Source of the DNA: Dryococelus australis
Lineage: Eukaryota; Arthropoda; Insecta; Phasmatodea; Phasmatidae
DNA length: 64,000 nt
Reading direction: 5' to 3'
Assembly (NCBI GenBank): GCA_029891345.1
Contig: CM056995.1
Coordinates: 213,045,047-213,109,046, forward strand
The notes beneath the pieces were generated by a model. That model did no database searches, was not told where the DNA came from, and was given only the letters and a program-made list of their open reading frames with translations. Position numbers and translations under genes: made by a program. Of this stretch, positions 45,521-56,190 are shown piece by piece (position 1 is the first letter of the stretch; the number at the start of each line of letters is the position of its first letter).

Positions 45521-45820
45521 TAAATATAAGCGTGTTGAAAGATTGTTTCTTCTGCCCGACTCCCCTCTTAGTTGTCGAGAACTCTGAAGAGATGCACGCG
45601 TCGTAAGATAATTTCCCCATCCATGTATGGGATTTTCCACTACCATGTACTTGAATTTAATTCCAGAGTGCGGTAATTTTACCTTATCTGCAAGGAAAAA
45701 TATGTTTCCCCACAAGTTTGCGAATATTACCTTGCACTTGTCAGGTAATTTTCCCATTATTTTTTTTAAGTGGGCAACACTTTAGGCAACACTTGCTTTG
45801 TTTCGTTTTAATTATTCAAT

Positions 45821-46037
45821 GGGCCGCGGTGATGTAGTGGTTAGACTGCTCGCCTCCCAACCTGGGTCCCATTCCCGTAGAGGTAGCCCCCCAGGTTTTC
45901 GCGTGTGGGAATCGTGCCAGACGATGCCGCTGGTCGGCGAGTTTCCTTGGGGATCTCCCATTTCCTACCGCCATTGCATTCCGGCGCTGCTCCATACGTC
46001 GCCTAACCCTCGTCGGCTCAAAATACCTCGCTGTTAA
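45821..46037 (+). repeat. tRNA-derived SINE, copy 1
   Basis: GGGCCGCGGTGATGTAGTGG is an A-box-containing start and GGGTCCCATTCCCG an altered B box. The body has GGCGAGTTTCCTTGGGGATC and CCATTGCATTCCGGCGCTGC. The last block recurs in the minus-strand copy at 55973-56190. From memory it resembles sequence frequent in stick-insect assemblies; this needs a database check. Confidence 0.7.
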
Positions 46038-46039
46038 AG

Positions 46040-47515
46040 AGTCCTATGTACTGAAACGTTTTCTGTGAAATCGTTGTTTGCGCGTAAACGCGTATCTCGG
46101 TAAATAAAAATTCTGGGAAAATGACTTTTTGTCAGAAAATATGAAAAACAATTATCTATGGCCCTATTTTTTTTCTTTTGTCATATTTAATGTATTCTTA
46201 GAGAGGGAAAAAATTGTGAAAATGGTCAAATATCGCATTTTTAAAACTTACCTAAGCAGTTTCCTTAAGCGGGAAGAGAAAAGTACAAAGATACGGACTT
46301 TCATCGTGTGTAATAATACCCCATTGTTATAGCTCTAATTTGCATAGTACATCTCGTAACTCACTTACTCGTTTCATTCTTCCGCAACTTGTACGCTGTA
46401 AGTTATGAATGTACCTAGTGTCTTGTAATATTTATAAAATGAGTTAGTATAAGTGTGACATTATTCGGAAAATAAATATGGCACGCTTATAAAAATGCCC
46501 GCATAGTAACCGACAGCTTTATGGAAACGTTTAGATAATATGCGGAAACGCACTTCGTACATAATACCATTGAGTAAAAATGTACACTAGAGTGGCCATG
46601 GGATAGGAAAAAGTCTCACCAGTTTTATGTGATAATTCCGCTAACGATCCAGAGGAGCGCTAGTGTTCTCGACGACGTCATCCGAGCAGTGTTGTCAATT
46701 CCGCAGCCGGTAAAAGTATGTAATAACCCTGGCTTCGGTTCACACAAGTGTTCGTTCAAGTTATGCCAGAGGCGAGCCTGTCACACTCCAGTTACCAGCA
46801 TTCGTTGTAGCTATCAATACCCAACTCATGATTTACTAGTGGCGGCCATGGCACGTCTTTCGTTTACGTCGTAGAATTATGTGTTTGCAGAAATATGTGG
46901 TGATATCAACTACTGGTTGGTTTTATTTACCTCTGCGGAAATAAATTATCATAAATTAATAATAGTCATTGTTTTTAATTATAATATATTATTTTACTAT
47001 AGTTTAGGTGTTCATGAAAAAAATACGAGTACTGTTAGCACTTACATTTACAAACGTCATATTAATCATGAATGATGTCATACATCATAGTAAACTTTTC
47101 GTTCAATTTTTGTGTGAAAGGAAATGGACAGGAAATAATTGTTCAACACTGTAGAAATATAATATGTTAGACGCACGACTGTTTATAATTTAACACAATG
47201 TTTACAGTTTGGGGTTGTGATCTACTATATAGGTGACTGTTCGTACAAATTATCATTACGTTCAATGTGTCAATTCAAGTGCCATTAAAGCTGTGTCCGA
47301 ACCTAGGGATGCACTATGTATATAAGCATACTCCACTCAGCTCGAAACGTGATACATTCCGACAGGCATACTTATTTGCATCCCTTACAGCAACTAGTTA
47401 GCTGATAAGATTCTGAACAAGCATTTTGACGGAAAACATATACTGAATATGTGCTGGAACGCAGGCACATAGCTTTAGGATTATCAATCCGTTAGGAGCT
47501 GTAGCTGAAAAGCTC
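46040..47515. other. Unassigned DNA with one TATA-like site
   Basis: GTATATAAGC at 47318-47327 is followed about 30 bp later by CTCAGCTCGAAACG, a plausible core promoter on the plus strand. A GC-richer patch at 46590-46870 has an open frame (46629-46874) with no recognisable domain. Nothing else seen. Confidence 0.35.
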
Positions 47516-47529
47516 ATGACAATGAAAGT

Positions 47530-48084
47530 GTTCTTAGTAACCAATCATAGACTTTTTACGACGAATTTCAGGTACTTACACACTACTGTTACGCTAATCC
47601 TAATAGATTGGGGTGGTACTGTAGTTAAATCTATCAAAGGGACTCTGTACCTCGTGAAAAATAGTTCAAAGTCTGTGTCAGTGTTAATCCTGTTGATATG
47701 TATTCCCGCATCAGTAAATCTACCAGCGAACGTGCTAGCCAGTATCTCCTATCTGAGGTTGGATGATAATCTTTTCACTGACGAAGAGGTGTCGGAAAGC
47801 GAACTACGTTCCAATCCTGAATAAACGTATCAATGTTTTGGAGAAGATTGAGGAAATGTAGTAGGTGGAGCAGGAAATGCTAACTGCTGTGCTGATTGCG
47901 GTGCTGCTTGCGATGCTGATTGCGGTGTAGTAGGTGGATCTATGGAGCTATGGAGTGATGGAGCAGCTGGAGCATGGTGAGTCGATTGTACTTGCAGAGA
48001 ACCAATGCTATAGGTTTTATAATGTGTCTTTAATGTGTCGCTCTGAGACAACTGCCTCTGGCAGAATTTGCATTCAAAGGTCAC
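47530..48084 (-). pseudogene. polB: Polinton DNA polymerase N-terminal fragment (relic 2)
   Basis: The frame from 48084 starts with a C2H2-like motif, FECKFCQRQLSQSDTLKTHY, then a Pro/Gln/Ala/Ser-rich linker to 47830. After a frame break the block RINTDTDFELFFTRYRVPLI, DLTTVPPQSIRISVTVVCKY (about 47730-47545) resembles the relic 1 polymerase N-terminal block MDADFVSFFTACK...IYASIAVKF. The rest of the polymerase is not found to the left, so relic 2 is truncated here. The zinc-finger start of the polymerase gene is lost or unreadable in relic 1. Confidence 0.5.
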
Positions 48085-48325
48085 AGTCGAACCGATCCTC
48101 TTGCAGGTCGATATTTCATGTCGTCATAAGTTCCACAGAGCAGTAAAAGGTTTCCTGCAGAAGCAACACAGCAAAGACATAATTGCTTCTGAATTATTCC
48201 AAGTCTAGAATGAAACTGCAAGGTGCACACATTTTATAGGCAGTTATAGGTAACTCTAGGAATTGCAAAATGTGAGGAATAGGTAAATTCTATGAATTAT
48301 AAATTCAATTAGATTATTCATTTTT

Positions 48326-48992
48326 ATTGGCTATTCATGGTAAAGTGAGCACTTTTTAAGGCCCTTCTAACCGTCAATAACCACTTATAAATATAATTTA
48401 TTATTGTCTCAGACATTAACTTTTGGGAGTGAAGAAAAGTATACACTGTGTTTGTGTGTCACAAGGCAATGTTTATATAGGCTGTTCGCGGTAAAATTAG
48501 TACTTTTGAAAGCCCTACTTAAGATCTACTCGTATGCATGTTGTGTGTTCTTGCACCTTATGAAAAATTAACATTGCCATAGGCCTCGTCACTTTATTCA
48601 TGTATCGGTAAAGTGAAACTGTAGAGTTATGAGTAAAGTAAATATTTTACAAATCTGCTAATCTTTACATTTCGATGCATTTTAAAAACCGAAAGCGAAA
48701 GAAATCATTTAAATTAATCTCAAATGATTACCTAACACTTTTTATTTGATGTTAAGATGTGGAACTACTTTCCATCCATCGTTAGTATAAACTTTACCGG
48801 GTGCATGTCACTCAGTGTGCCCATTAAATTATATGTAGGTAGGAACAGTGACTTTTTTCTTAGGTTTATTTCAAAAGTGCTCACTTTATCATGAACAGCG
48901 TTTATTAAAAAGTGATCGGAACATAGAAATCTGTCAAAAGGAAAAATTCAGCAGGGTCTTACAAATTGCTCACTTTATCATGAACAACCTAC
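48326..48992. mobile_element. MITE family A subtype (226-bp type) interrupted by another copy
   Basis: The outer element starts GGCTATTCATGGTAAAGTGA, shares CTCAGACATTAACTTTTGGG with the 45145 copy, and ends GCTCACTTTATCATGAACAA. It is split at 48475-48904 by a 430-bp family A copy. Confidence 0.85.
48475..48904. mobile_element. MITE family A, 430 bp, nested
   Basis: Begins TATAGGCTGTTCGCGGTAAA and ends AGTGCTCACTTTATCATGAA, CAGCGTTTA. Its interior aligns with 39122-39549 (TCTTGCACCTTATGAAAAAT, GATGTGGAACTACTTTCC). Confidence 0.9.
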
Positions 48993-48999
48993 AAACATA

Positions 49000-49399
49000 A
49001 TACGTCTCGATTATTATGTACATTTAAAGAGTTTTATACATTAAATCGCCTTAAAATTACTAATGTTTTATTTAAACATTATTTGCACACAAACCTTTAT
49101 GTGCAAGCACATTTAAATTTAATTGTTAAATGCATGTAACCAAAGTTTACATAACATTTCGTTGTTAGAATTAATTATAAGTGAATATTATATTTCATAA
49201 ATTCGTAGTCAGTAAAACGCAAAAGTATTTTCAAACTATTTATTTCATTGCATTTTGCTTATAGAATGCATTTTGTCAACACTAGGTGTTTGCAAAAAAA
49301 CACTTTTTATATAATAATTTTTCCATGCTGTCCTTGGCAATACAAATACTTGTAGTCTTCTTGTCTGTTTAATTGTTAATATTTGTCATGTAATATTAT
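49000..49399. other. AT-rich spacer
   Basis: No recognisable coding block. A small inverted motif around 49255-49315 (GCATTTTGCTTATAGAATGC, GTGTTTGCAAAAAAACAC) may be a MITE end. Confidence 0.35.
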
Positions 49400-49696
49400 T
49401 CATTCTGGTAAATCAGGAAAAGTTTCATGAAAGTGTGAATATACTTCTTCGATGTTCGCTGGTAGACTTGTATTCGGACACATATGGTATACAGAACATT
49501 TTTTTCAGATCTGGACAAGATATTAATCATTAAATTTTTCACCTTCTAAGGGACATTGGATATTTTTGAAATGTAACAGTTCATCGTAAATCTCTCCAAA
49601 ATGATGTATTATTCCGTTAGACAAACAAGAGTAATCCACACTTAAGTTTCGAGGTCTGACAGAGACGTAAATACCAGTTGGGTGGAAGAAAGACAT
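49400..49696 (-). pseudogene. Conserved small Polinton protein of unknown function (relic 2)
   Basis: Starts at ATG 49696: FHPTGIYVSVRPRNLSVDYS, CLSNGIIHHFGEIYDELLHF, to a TAA at 49523-49525. After a frame change it continues PANIEEVYSHFHETFPDLPE to a TGA at 49400-49402. It matches relic 1 (10013-10426) in both halves, but lacks the last ~35 residues. Order relative to the polymerase is the same in both relics. Confidence 0.7.
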
Positions 49697-50029
49697 GTTT
49701 ACAGTAGGAATTTCACAAATATCCTAAAACTATTTCTTTTCTAAACAACTTATAAAATGTTTACTCCAATGTGCAAATAACTTGCTAATATTCAATTTAC
49801 ATTTTGATTTCTGTATGCACGAGCATGCTATTTTGTTGTTTTACTTGATCCATCTTTACGAAATAGTGATTTACATAAAACAAACTAAGTTTTATACTAA
49901 ATTTCACTCAATGGACCACAATGTTCTCTCATCCCAAATAGTGTCATATTACTTGTAAAATATACAATGGAGACTCGGGAGGAGAATTATCATCTACTAC
50001 ACCCCGGTCAGTCATCAATGACCAAGTTA

Positions 50030-50445
50030 GCATTAATTTAGAGTTTTCCTATGCAGAGAAGAATGTCGATTTATAAACATATGTTTTACATAATTGTTTG
50101 AACGATGGACTATTGTATTCTTTTTGAATATCTGTTACTTTCCCATTCCACATACTTTATAATATGTGTTTTTGCTCGACTCCACCTACATATATTTCCC
50201 CATTATTTAAGTATTTCTTGCAAATATCTACTTTAGTCTCATACTCCATACATTCACTCTCCCAAGTTAAACCATGGTGGTGGTTGGTAACCCATCTATT
50301 AGTTTTCTTGTATGGGAGTTAGATATTTCCAGTTGAATGGTGATTTGAAGCTAAATACCATTGTGTGTTCTTCCATATCAGTAATAGCTAATTCATTAAT
50401 GATAAATTTATCTGGATATTGAAATCCCTGCACATTGCAAAACAT
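50030..50445 (-). pseudogene. Conserved Polinton-associated protein with HHGLxW motif (relic 2)
   Basis: From ATG 50445 the frame reads MFCNVQGFQYPDKFIINELA, ITDMEEHTMVFSFKSPFNWK to a stop. A second frame gives RWVTNHHHGLTWESECMEYE, GEIYVGGVEQKHIL. A third gives MWNGKVTDIQKEYNSPSFKQ. From memory this matches a protein type found widely in arthropod genomes beside integrase and polymerase of this element class, with FKPPFxW-, HHGLxW-, YVKGxEK- and CPSLxxL-like blocks. Its function is not known to me; a nuclease-like role is only a guess. Two frameshifts are evident. Confidence 0.55.
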
Positions 50446-50487
50446 CTCATCGCAATCATGGTTCATCGACTACTGACTCGTCATTAT

Positions 50488-51180
50488 CTACACCAGCTTA
50501 TCTCTTACATTATAGCTAGCCAATCTATCATGAATTATCAAATCGAAAATTTGCACATTTTCTGGAATGAGTGTACTTGCAACTATTTCAATTCGTGAAT
50601 CAATTACATTATTCCTAATGATATTGTTTTGTTTGCTTACATAAAATACAAATAATGCTCCTCTAGTTTTAAATGTATTTGGTTCTATTATCAGTGAAGT
50701 AATTTTGCTATAGTAAGTCCTGAAACTTTGAGTACATATTGTAGCAAATAAGGAATTCCTCATTACCAAAGTTTATATAATAATCAACATAGGGATAAGC
50801 TTGAATGTTTAGATACCATTTAATATTCTTCATATCGCAATTATTGAATAACGATCAATCAGATTTTAAATAGTATTGTCGGTTTGTTTGAAAACAAATA
50901 ACATATCTTGGTTTTTCGGACGAAAAAATTGATTTCACTCTCCACACTACTTTTCGTGATGTGGTAGTGTTGGAAAAAACTACAGACCCCATGATCTGAA
51001 ATCAATGTCTAAATTCTTCCCTTTTTCGATATATTTTAAAAACTTTTCATGTCGTTGCCAACACGTTACTGCTCTTGCTGCTAATTAATATTTAATACAA
51101 AATGAATATTACAAGTTATAGACGATACTAAGTAGATTATTAATCTATTCAAGAACACAGTACTTTAACGTTAATCATAG
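50488..51180 (-). pseudogene. Probable Polinton capsid protein, C-terminal half (relic 2)
   Basis: Reading leftwards: GKNLDIDFRSWGL (about 51020), NQFFRPKNQDMLFVFKQTDN, then after stops MKNIKWYLNIQAYPY-type residues in another frame (50800s). Then comes the clean frame 50488-50769 with SFRTYYSKITSL, DSRIEIVASTLIPENVQIFD and LIIHDRLASYN near the end. From memory these blocks fit the jelly-roll virion protein (probably major capsid) of Polinton/adintovirus-like elements, including the C-terminal LIIHDR motif. It is divergent from the ATPase. The family call is moderate; the gene is dead. Confidence 0.5.
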
Positions 51181-51300
51181 GGTTATATAATTTTGGAATA
51201 CAAGTCACTGAACGCAACAGGTTGTCATGTTATGCCTAGGGTGATTTTTCAAAGGTGTGATTTCAAAAGGCTGAAGAAAGTGGGAATGGGCTAGTTTATT
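51180..51300. mobile_element. MITE family B fragment
   Basis: GGGTGATTTTTCAAAGGTGT, GGCTGAAGAAAGTGGGAATGG matches the right end of the 27581-28010 copy. The left part is not clear. Confidence 0.55.
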
Positions 51301-51448
51301 AATCAATGTATTCAATACACAGTGTCCTTTTTTGATACGTTTAGTATGATCCATTATTTTCAACTGAGCGCTAACCCATATATAGACCTGCATTTATAGT
51401 TTTTACATTAGTACATTACGTTACGTAATACTGTCTGTGTGTGTAGAA

Positions 51449-52137
51449 ATGAAGGTTATAAAACAAAATCAACATCTTCCGGTAATCGTAAATACGAAAG
51501 CAAATGTAATTGAACAGAAACATGGATTTTTTTTACCTCGAAATATACGTTGTATAATATGTGGTCCTTCTTCATGTGAAAAACTTGTGTTATTATGTTG
51601 ATGATGGAACATCCGAATGGTCTTAAGTTTGAAAATGTATATGTTTTCTAAAACAATACAATAAGAGAAATATCAACAATTAGCGACCATTTTGTCGTCA
51701 GTTGAAGGAATACAATATTTCCCTTTTACTAATAAAGAAGATATCGTGCCTCTGAATGAAGCATTATCCAATTTCGTATTTATATTTGTAAACATTTCGT
51801 GCAAACCGCAGGGTGAAATACAGCAATATTTTAGTTTTGGTAGACATTCAAACTTTGATTGTTTTTATCTATCACAAAGTTACGCATGTTTTCCAAAACA
51901 TAATTTACGTGATAATGAAAATATATTAATTGTGTTTAAAATGGATAAGATGAATCGACAACATATTTACGATGATCATGTTTTGGGCGATATGACATTT
52001 AAAAGTTTAAAGATATGAGTTTTCACTGTTGAAAAAAAAAAACAAGTACGGTTTTCTGGTGATTATACCAACGCTTCCACTGTATAAAGGCAGATATAGG
52101 TCTGGATTTGACAGTTTTTTACTTCCCGGCCAAGAAT
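51449..52137 (+). pseudogene. FtsK/HerA-type genome-packaging ATPase (relic 2)
   Basis: From ATG 51449: IEQKHGFFLPRNIRCIICGP, then SSCEKL where Walker A should be, with Gly and Thr replaced by Glu and Leu, then a TGA at about 51600. The frame 51692-52018 has NFVFIFVNISCKPQGEIQQY (Walker B acidic pair lost), FSFGRHSNFDCFYLSQSYAC, FPKHNLRDNENILIVFKMDK and IYDDHVLGDMTF. After a frameshift KYGFLVIIPTLPLYKGRYRS ends LLPGQE at about 52135. All blocks match relic 1. ATP binding and hydrolysis residues are lost. Confidence 0.85.
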
Positions 52138-52230
52138 AGTGAGTATTTCAAAGTTTGGAAAAAGCGGTAAAAACATAATTATTACAATACCTGTTTAACC
52201 AAAAATCGCGATGGGAATTGTGATTTGAAC

Positions 52231-52490
52231 ATAATGTGGGTATGGCTGTGAAAGATACTGATGTGGTAAATAAACATGACGTGGAAGACTTAAACACCAC
52301 TACACTGAATGTATTTAGATCGCAATCGACCTATATGCAAGAGAAATTAATATAGTTAATAGATGGGAACGATAATGTTTATAGAAACACGAGAGTAATT
52401 GCAAATATTGTAACCAATATTCGGAATGAGTTGCAGACTAATGAACTTAGAATAGAAGAACGTTTAGATGGGATAATTAGGGGGGGTTCA
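52231..52490 (+). pseudogene. Coiled-coil Polinton protein, N-terminal part (relic 2)
   Basis: MAVKDTDVVNKHDVEDLNTT, TYMQEKLI, a stop, then NVYRNTRVIANIVTNIRNEL, RIEERLDGIIRG. It matches relic 1 (1632-2190) in order. Homology stops at about 52485, where unrelated DNA begins; the continuation is at 59.5 kb. Confidence 0.6.
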
Positions 52491-55095
52491 TACTGGAGCA
52501 TGTTCCGCTTCGGAATGTTGTAGTAGGCCCGCTGCGTAAGGGGACAGAAAATATGTGGTGAAGCTTCCCCCACTACTTTACTCCTCCCGGGATGCTGTGT
52601 CTTATTTTGTGGAGGGGGGTGGAAAGGTTGTGAAGAGAGAGGGATTAGACTAAAGAGAGATGACAATGTCTTACCTGTTGCGTAGCCTTGGGCTGCGACC
52701 GAGGGTAATTTGAAGGGGGACGAAGGCAGGCTGTCACTGTCTTGGAGTGCTTGCGGTTTCGGACCCTAGAATGCTGAGCATTGAAGCTACTGCCGGGGCT
52801 GACTAACCACGCGCTGTCTTTTCTCAAGCCAGCTAGTTTTACTTTCTTTGTCGCAAGCAAGGGCGTGGGACTGAATGGGAGTCTAAAACCCTTTCACTTC
52901 ATTTTACATTAATTTCCAGAACTAGGTAGCTAACCCTTCTTATTTCCAATAATTTACATATTTATCTACGGGACCTGATAATAATTTATTTGTATACTAC
53001 ATTTTTCGTAAGGTTCGAAAATATCTTAACATATATAAAAAAAATACAGTAAAAATGTATCCACTACAAGTGTATAAGCATTTATAATTTGAAACAAACC
53101 TATTTGTAAAAGAAAACTTATAACGAATAATAAAGTACGTTACACTATAAAGTGCACTAATGCAGGACACAAATTAACTTATAAAATTATATAAAAATTG
53201 CATGTATTTCTACAATATTGAGGAAATTCGAGAAATATTTCATTTTATTTATTTACGTGTTCTAATTCAAATGTATTAATATAGATTTCAAAAGAGAAAA
53301 TATTGAACAGATAAAAAATACACATATGTGAAATCACAATCATGTTACAATTTGTTTATATAGCATTTCTGGTACATTGTTATAAAGTTTTAATTATTTT
53401 AAGAACGTTATCGACTTTTGTGCCAGTTTTTTTGTGAAAGTGGTGGATGGATGAAAAACTTCGTCACTTTCTATTTAGCACATCATTGGTCCAGATAACA
53501 ATAATGTTCAATCATTTATACTGTACACTAAAATTTTATTGTAACGGATACTTATTAAGCTACAATGTGCATTCTGCAGGACCATAGCATTACAGAAGCA
53601 TGCTCTCATATATTTTTGGTATACTGAAATTATTTTATTTATTATGAATTTTACCATCAGTGTTATAGCTATTCGTTATAGCAAATTCAATACTTTTATT
53701 TCCATTATTATTAACCTGCCATATATGTCTTGGGCTTTATAATATTGTATTTGTTTATTTATATTTTTCGGTGAATATTAATTTTACCTCCTACCTTTTA
53801 TTTTTCAGTAAAGTTAAAATTATATAACATTTTTTTTGTAAACCATCCATTCATTTTATTTTATTTTATTAATTTCTACGCTATGTTTTATTAGTATTCC
53901 GAGATATGGCGTATTATAACCTAAAAACCTTAGATATTAAATTTATATGAGGTTTTTTTTCCAATATTAATTTTTCAATTTTTGAAGTGTAGTTAGTTCT
54001 TTTTCACTATTGTTTTAATTGTATTTAACATTTCTGTTATTTTATTTATTATTTCACCAGAAGGAAGTTCTCCATTTTGGGACAGTTTGAGGGATAGTTG
54101 CCGGAAGTAATTGACTTCTGGGAGGGACCTTCAAAGAGACGGCATACATAATTATCGCAGGGATTTTATCCAGAAAATTCCCAGCGCCTACGTACCTTTA
54201 GGATATAGAATTGGTACCAGAGATTACAGTATAAATTTTGGAACCACCCGTGAAAGAATAGGGCTGAGTTTCCAAATAGTAAGTTATATTTTGGAGTGGT
54301 TCCTGACTACAAAAGGACGTACATATAAGCCCCGGCGCCATGATGGTGTGGAACCAGTGATACATACACGTGACGCCCACTATTTATCCACGCCTGAGGC
54401 GCACATCCTGTTTACCCGGTGTTATATTTTGGTACACAGAAGTGCGAAGTTCATTTATAATGAGTTTTAAAGAAGTTTTCAATCATGAAAATAACTATTA
54501 AAATGCAAACCAGCGATCCGTGCTCCTAAGAGCGAGCTACTGTCGGAGCGAATTAATAGAGAATCCCGAGAATTTTAAAACATTTTAATTTTGAATAAGA
54601 GAAGTGAAAATTGTTGATCCACCCTTTTTAGTTTCACGGAGCACTATAATATTTCAGTGATAAGTTACGTGAGGTGAGCTATCCCTAAACAGTACAAAAT
54701 TATTTGTTGGCATAATTTTTGGAGAACTGAGCCGCATCAATTTATTTCATTTGATTAATTAAATTTAATATTTATTGTAATATTACTCGAAGCTATTGCA
54801 CTCCTACTTGCAATAAAATATAAGCTATTATCTTATGAGTTAACTTCAAATATAAATACAATCAGCATCCTCAATTCATTTTAACAATAGTTGTTTAAAA
54901 TCGAAAACTCAGATAATTATTGGTTCAAATAAAATATGTTAGCTAGTCATCTCTTTTCTTTCAGTAGTGTTTTGAGTGCGGTGTTTGTGCAGGGTTTTGT
55001 TAAGCCGAGTTCACTTACATTCCTGAGATACAGATTATACAAGGGAAAGGTACAAGAGTATTATTTCCATTGTAAACGAAATGGCACTGATTAAA
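52491..55095. other. DNA inserted in Polinton relic 2, left part
   Basis: 52490-52870 is GC-rich with no named motif. 52900-54060 is very AT-rich and empty. 54061-54570 has a plus-strand open frame (54111-54470, containing YRRDFIQKIPSAYVPLGYRI and PRRHDGVEPVIHTRDAHYLS) that I cannot assign. It is moderately GC-rich and could be a transposon fragment or LTR. Confidence 0.4.
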
Positions 55096-55370
55096 TCACA
55101 TCTCACTCCTTCTCAATATTCCACGCAAGCAAAATAAAGTTCTCAAGAAATATATTTCCTCACTTGCGAGAAAACCTTCAAGAATGATAGCAGATTCCAT
55201 GCTTGTAAGTTTTTGGTGGCATCCACAAGTTTTGCTACAAGTATGACTAATAGCAGCTTCGCCTTTGTCTGCTGCACGAGTACATATCGTACAGTATTTC
55301 TTCTTCACTCCTATGAACAGTATCCCAAGTATCGCAGGATTTAAATAATCTACAGCAAGATTATGTACTC
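55096..55370 (-). pseudogene. Mutator-like transposase fragment
   Basis: The minus-strand block VKKKYCTICTRAADKGEAAI, SHTC, then SMESAIILEGFLASEEIYFL corresponds to the Cys-containing segment of the animal Mutator-like transposase-like domain (from memory, Pfam 'Mutator'), where a CxxC...HxC core precedes an MExxIIxxGF block and an acidic catalytic motif. AILGILFIGV just upstream also fits. The expected GDGDSS-type block is not readable. It is a short orphan piece within the insert that splits relic 2. Confidence 0.6.
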
Positions 55371-55970
55371 ATAGTACAGTGAATTGATTCTATACAGTTA
55401 TTAATTTTCTTATTACGTCTTGTAGCGGTAAGTTCTCCGCACAGGGCAGTCATATGGCAACAACTTTAAATAGGCTTCAAAATAGCAGCCATCCGGATTC
55501 AGTGACAGAAAAGGTACTCGGGACCATCCAAACCAAGTTTGAGATGTTTTCTGGTAAACAAGAAATCAATATTTTAGAATCCTTAATTCCAAAACTAAAA
55601 TCTTGTCCCGGGTAACAGACTGTTTGGGGGGGGGGGGAGTTCAGAAATTGAAGTTTACATCAAACGAGTTTGAAATATTTGGCTTACGGCAGTTCGATTC
55701 TCGGTATAGCGATGGAAATATTTATCTTCATCATGTAAAAGATAACGAAAGTATGAAATTCAAACAAAAATGACGCAATTAAAAAAGAACTGACTAAATT
55801 TCTGCTTCTTGGAATTAGGCCCTTTCGGTTCCCAGATCCAGAAATGTAAACTTGTTACCAGCCGGCATGTTTGAAATAGCTGAGTAACCTCCGCGGTAGA
55901 AATATATTTCATATTTATTTATTCAGAAAAGAGTTATTCCTGGTGAAATATTCGAACGAAATATGATTGT
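55371..55970. other. Unassigned DNA
   Basis: Contains a poly-G run (55625-55637) and a B-box-like GGCAGTTCGATTCTCGG at 55688, perhaps an old SINE. No gene. Confidence 0.35.
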
Positions 55971-55972
55971 AG

Positions 55973-56190
55973 TGGACATGGACAGGAATAGTGAGAGCGA
56001 GTGCTGAGTTTGAAGTGAGGTGGAGCAGCGGAGGAATGCAATGGTCGGGTGAAACCCACCAGCAAATGGCAATATCCGCCATATGTATCTCACATGGGTA
56101 ACATTGATTTCGCCCAGCCGGGAATCGAACCTGGTGCACTGTTGTGGAAGACGAGTAGTCTGATCGCTGGACACCGTAGCCACACTTGGC
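55973..56190 (-). repeat. tRNA-derived SINE, copy 2
   Basis: In minus sense GTGTGGCTACGGTGTCCAGC (A-box region), CAGGTTCGATTCCCGGCTGG (B box), then a body with GGTGGGTTTCACCCGACCAT and TGCATTCCTCCGCTGCTCC. The last part matches the plus-strand copy at 45821-46037. Confidence 0.8.

Noticed and set aside
47516-47824. 102-codon plus-strand ORF
   Set aside because: Lies opposite a minus-strand block resembling the Polinton polymerase N-terminus; treated as its shadow.
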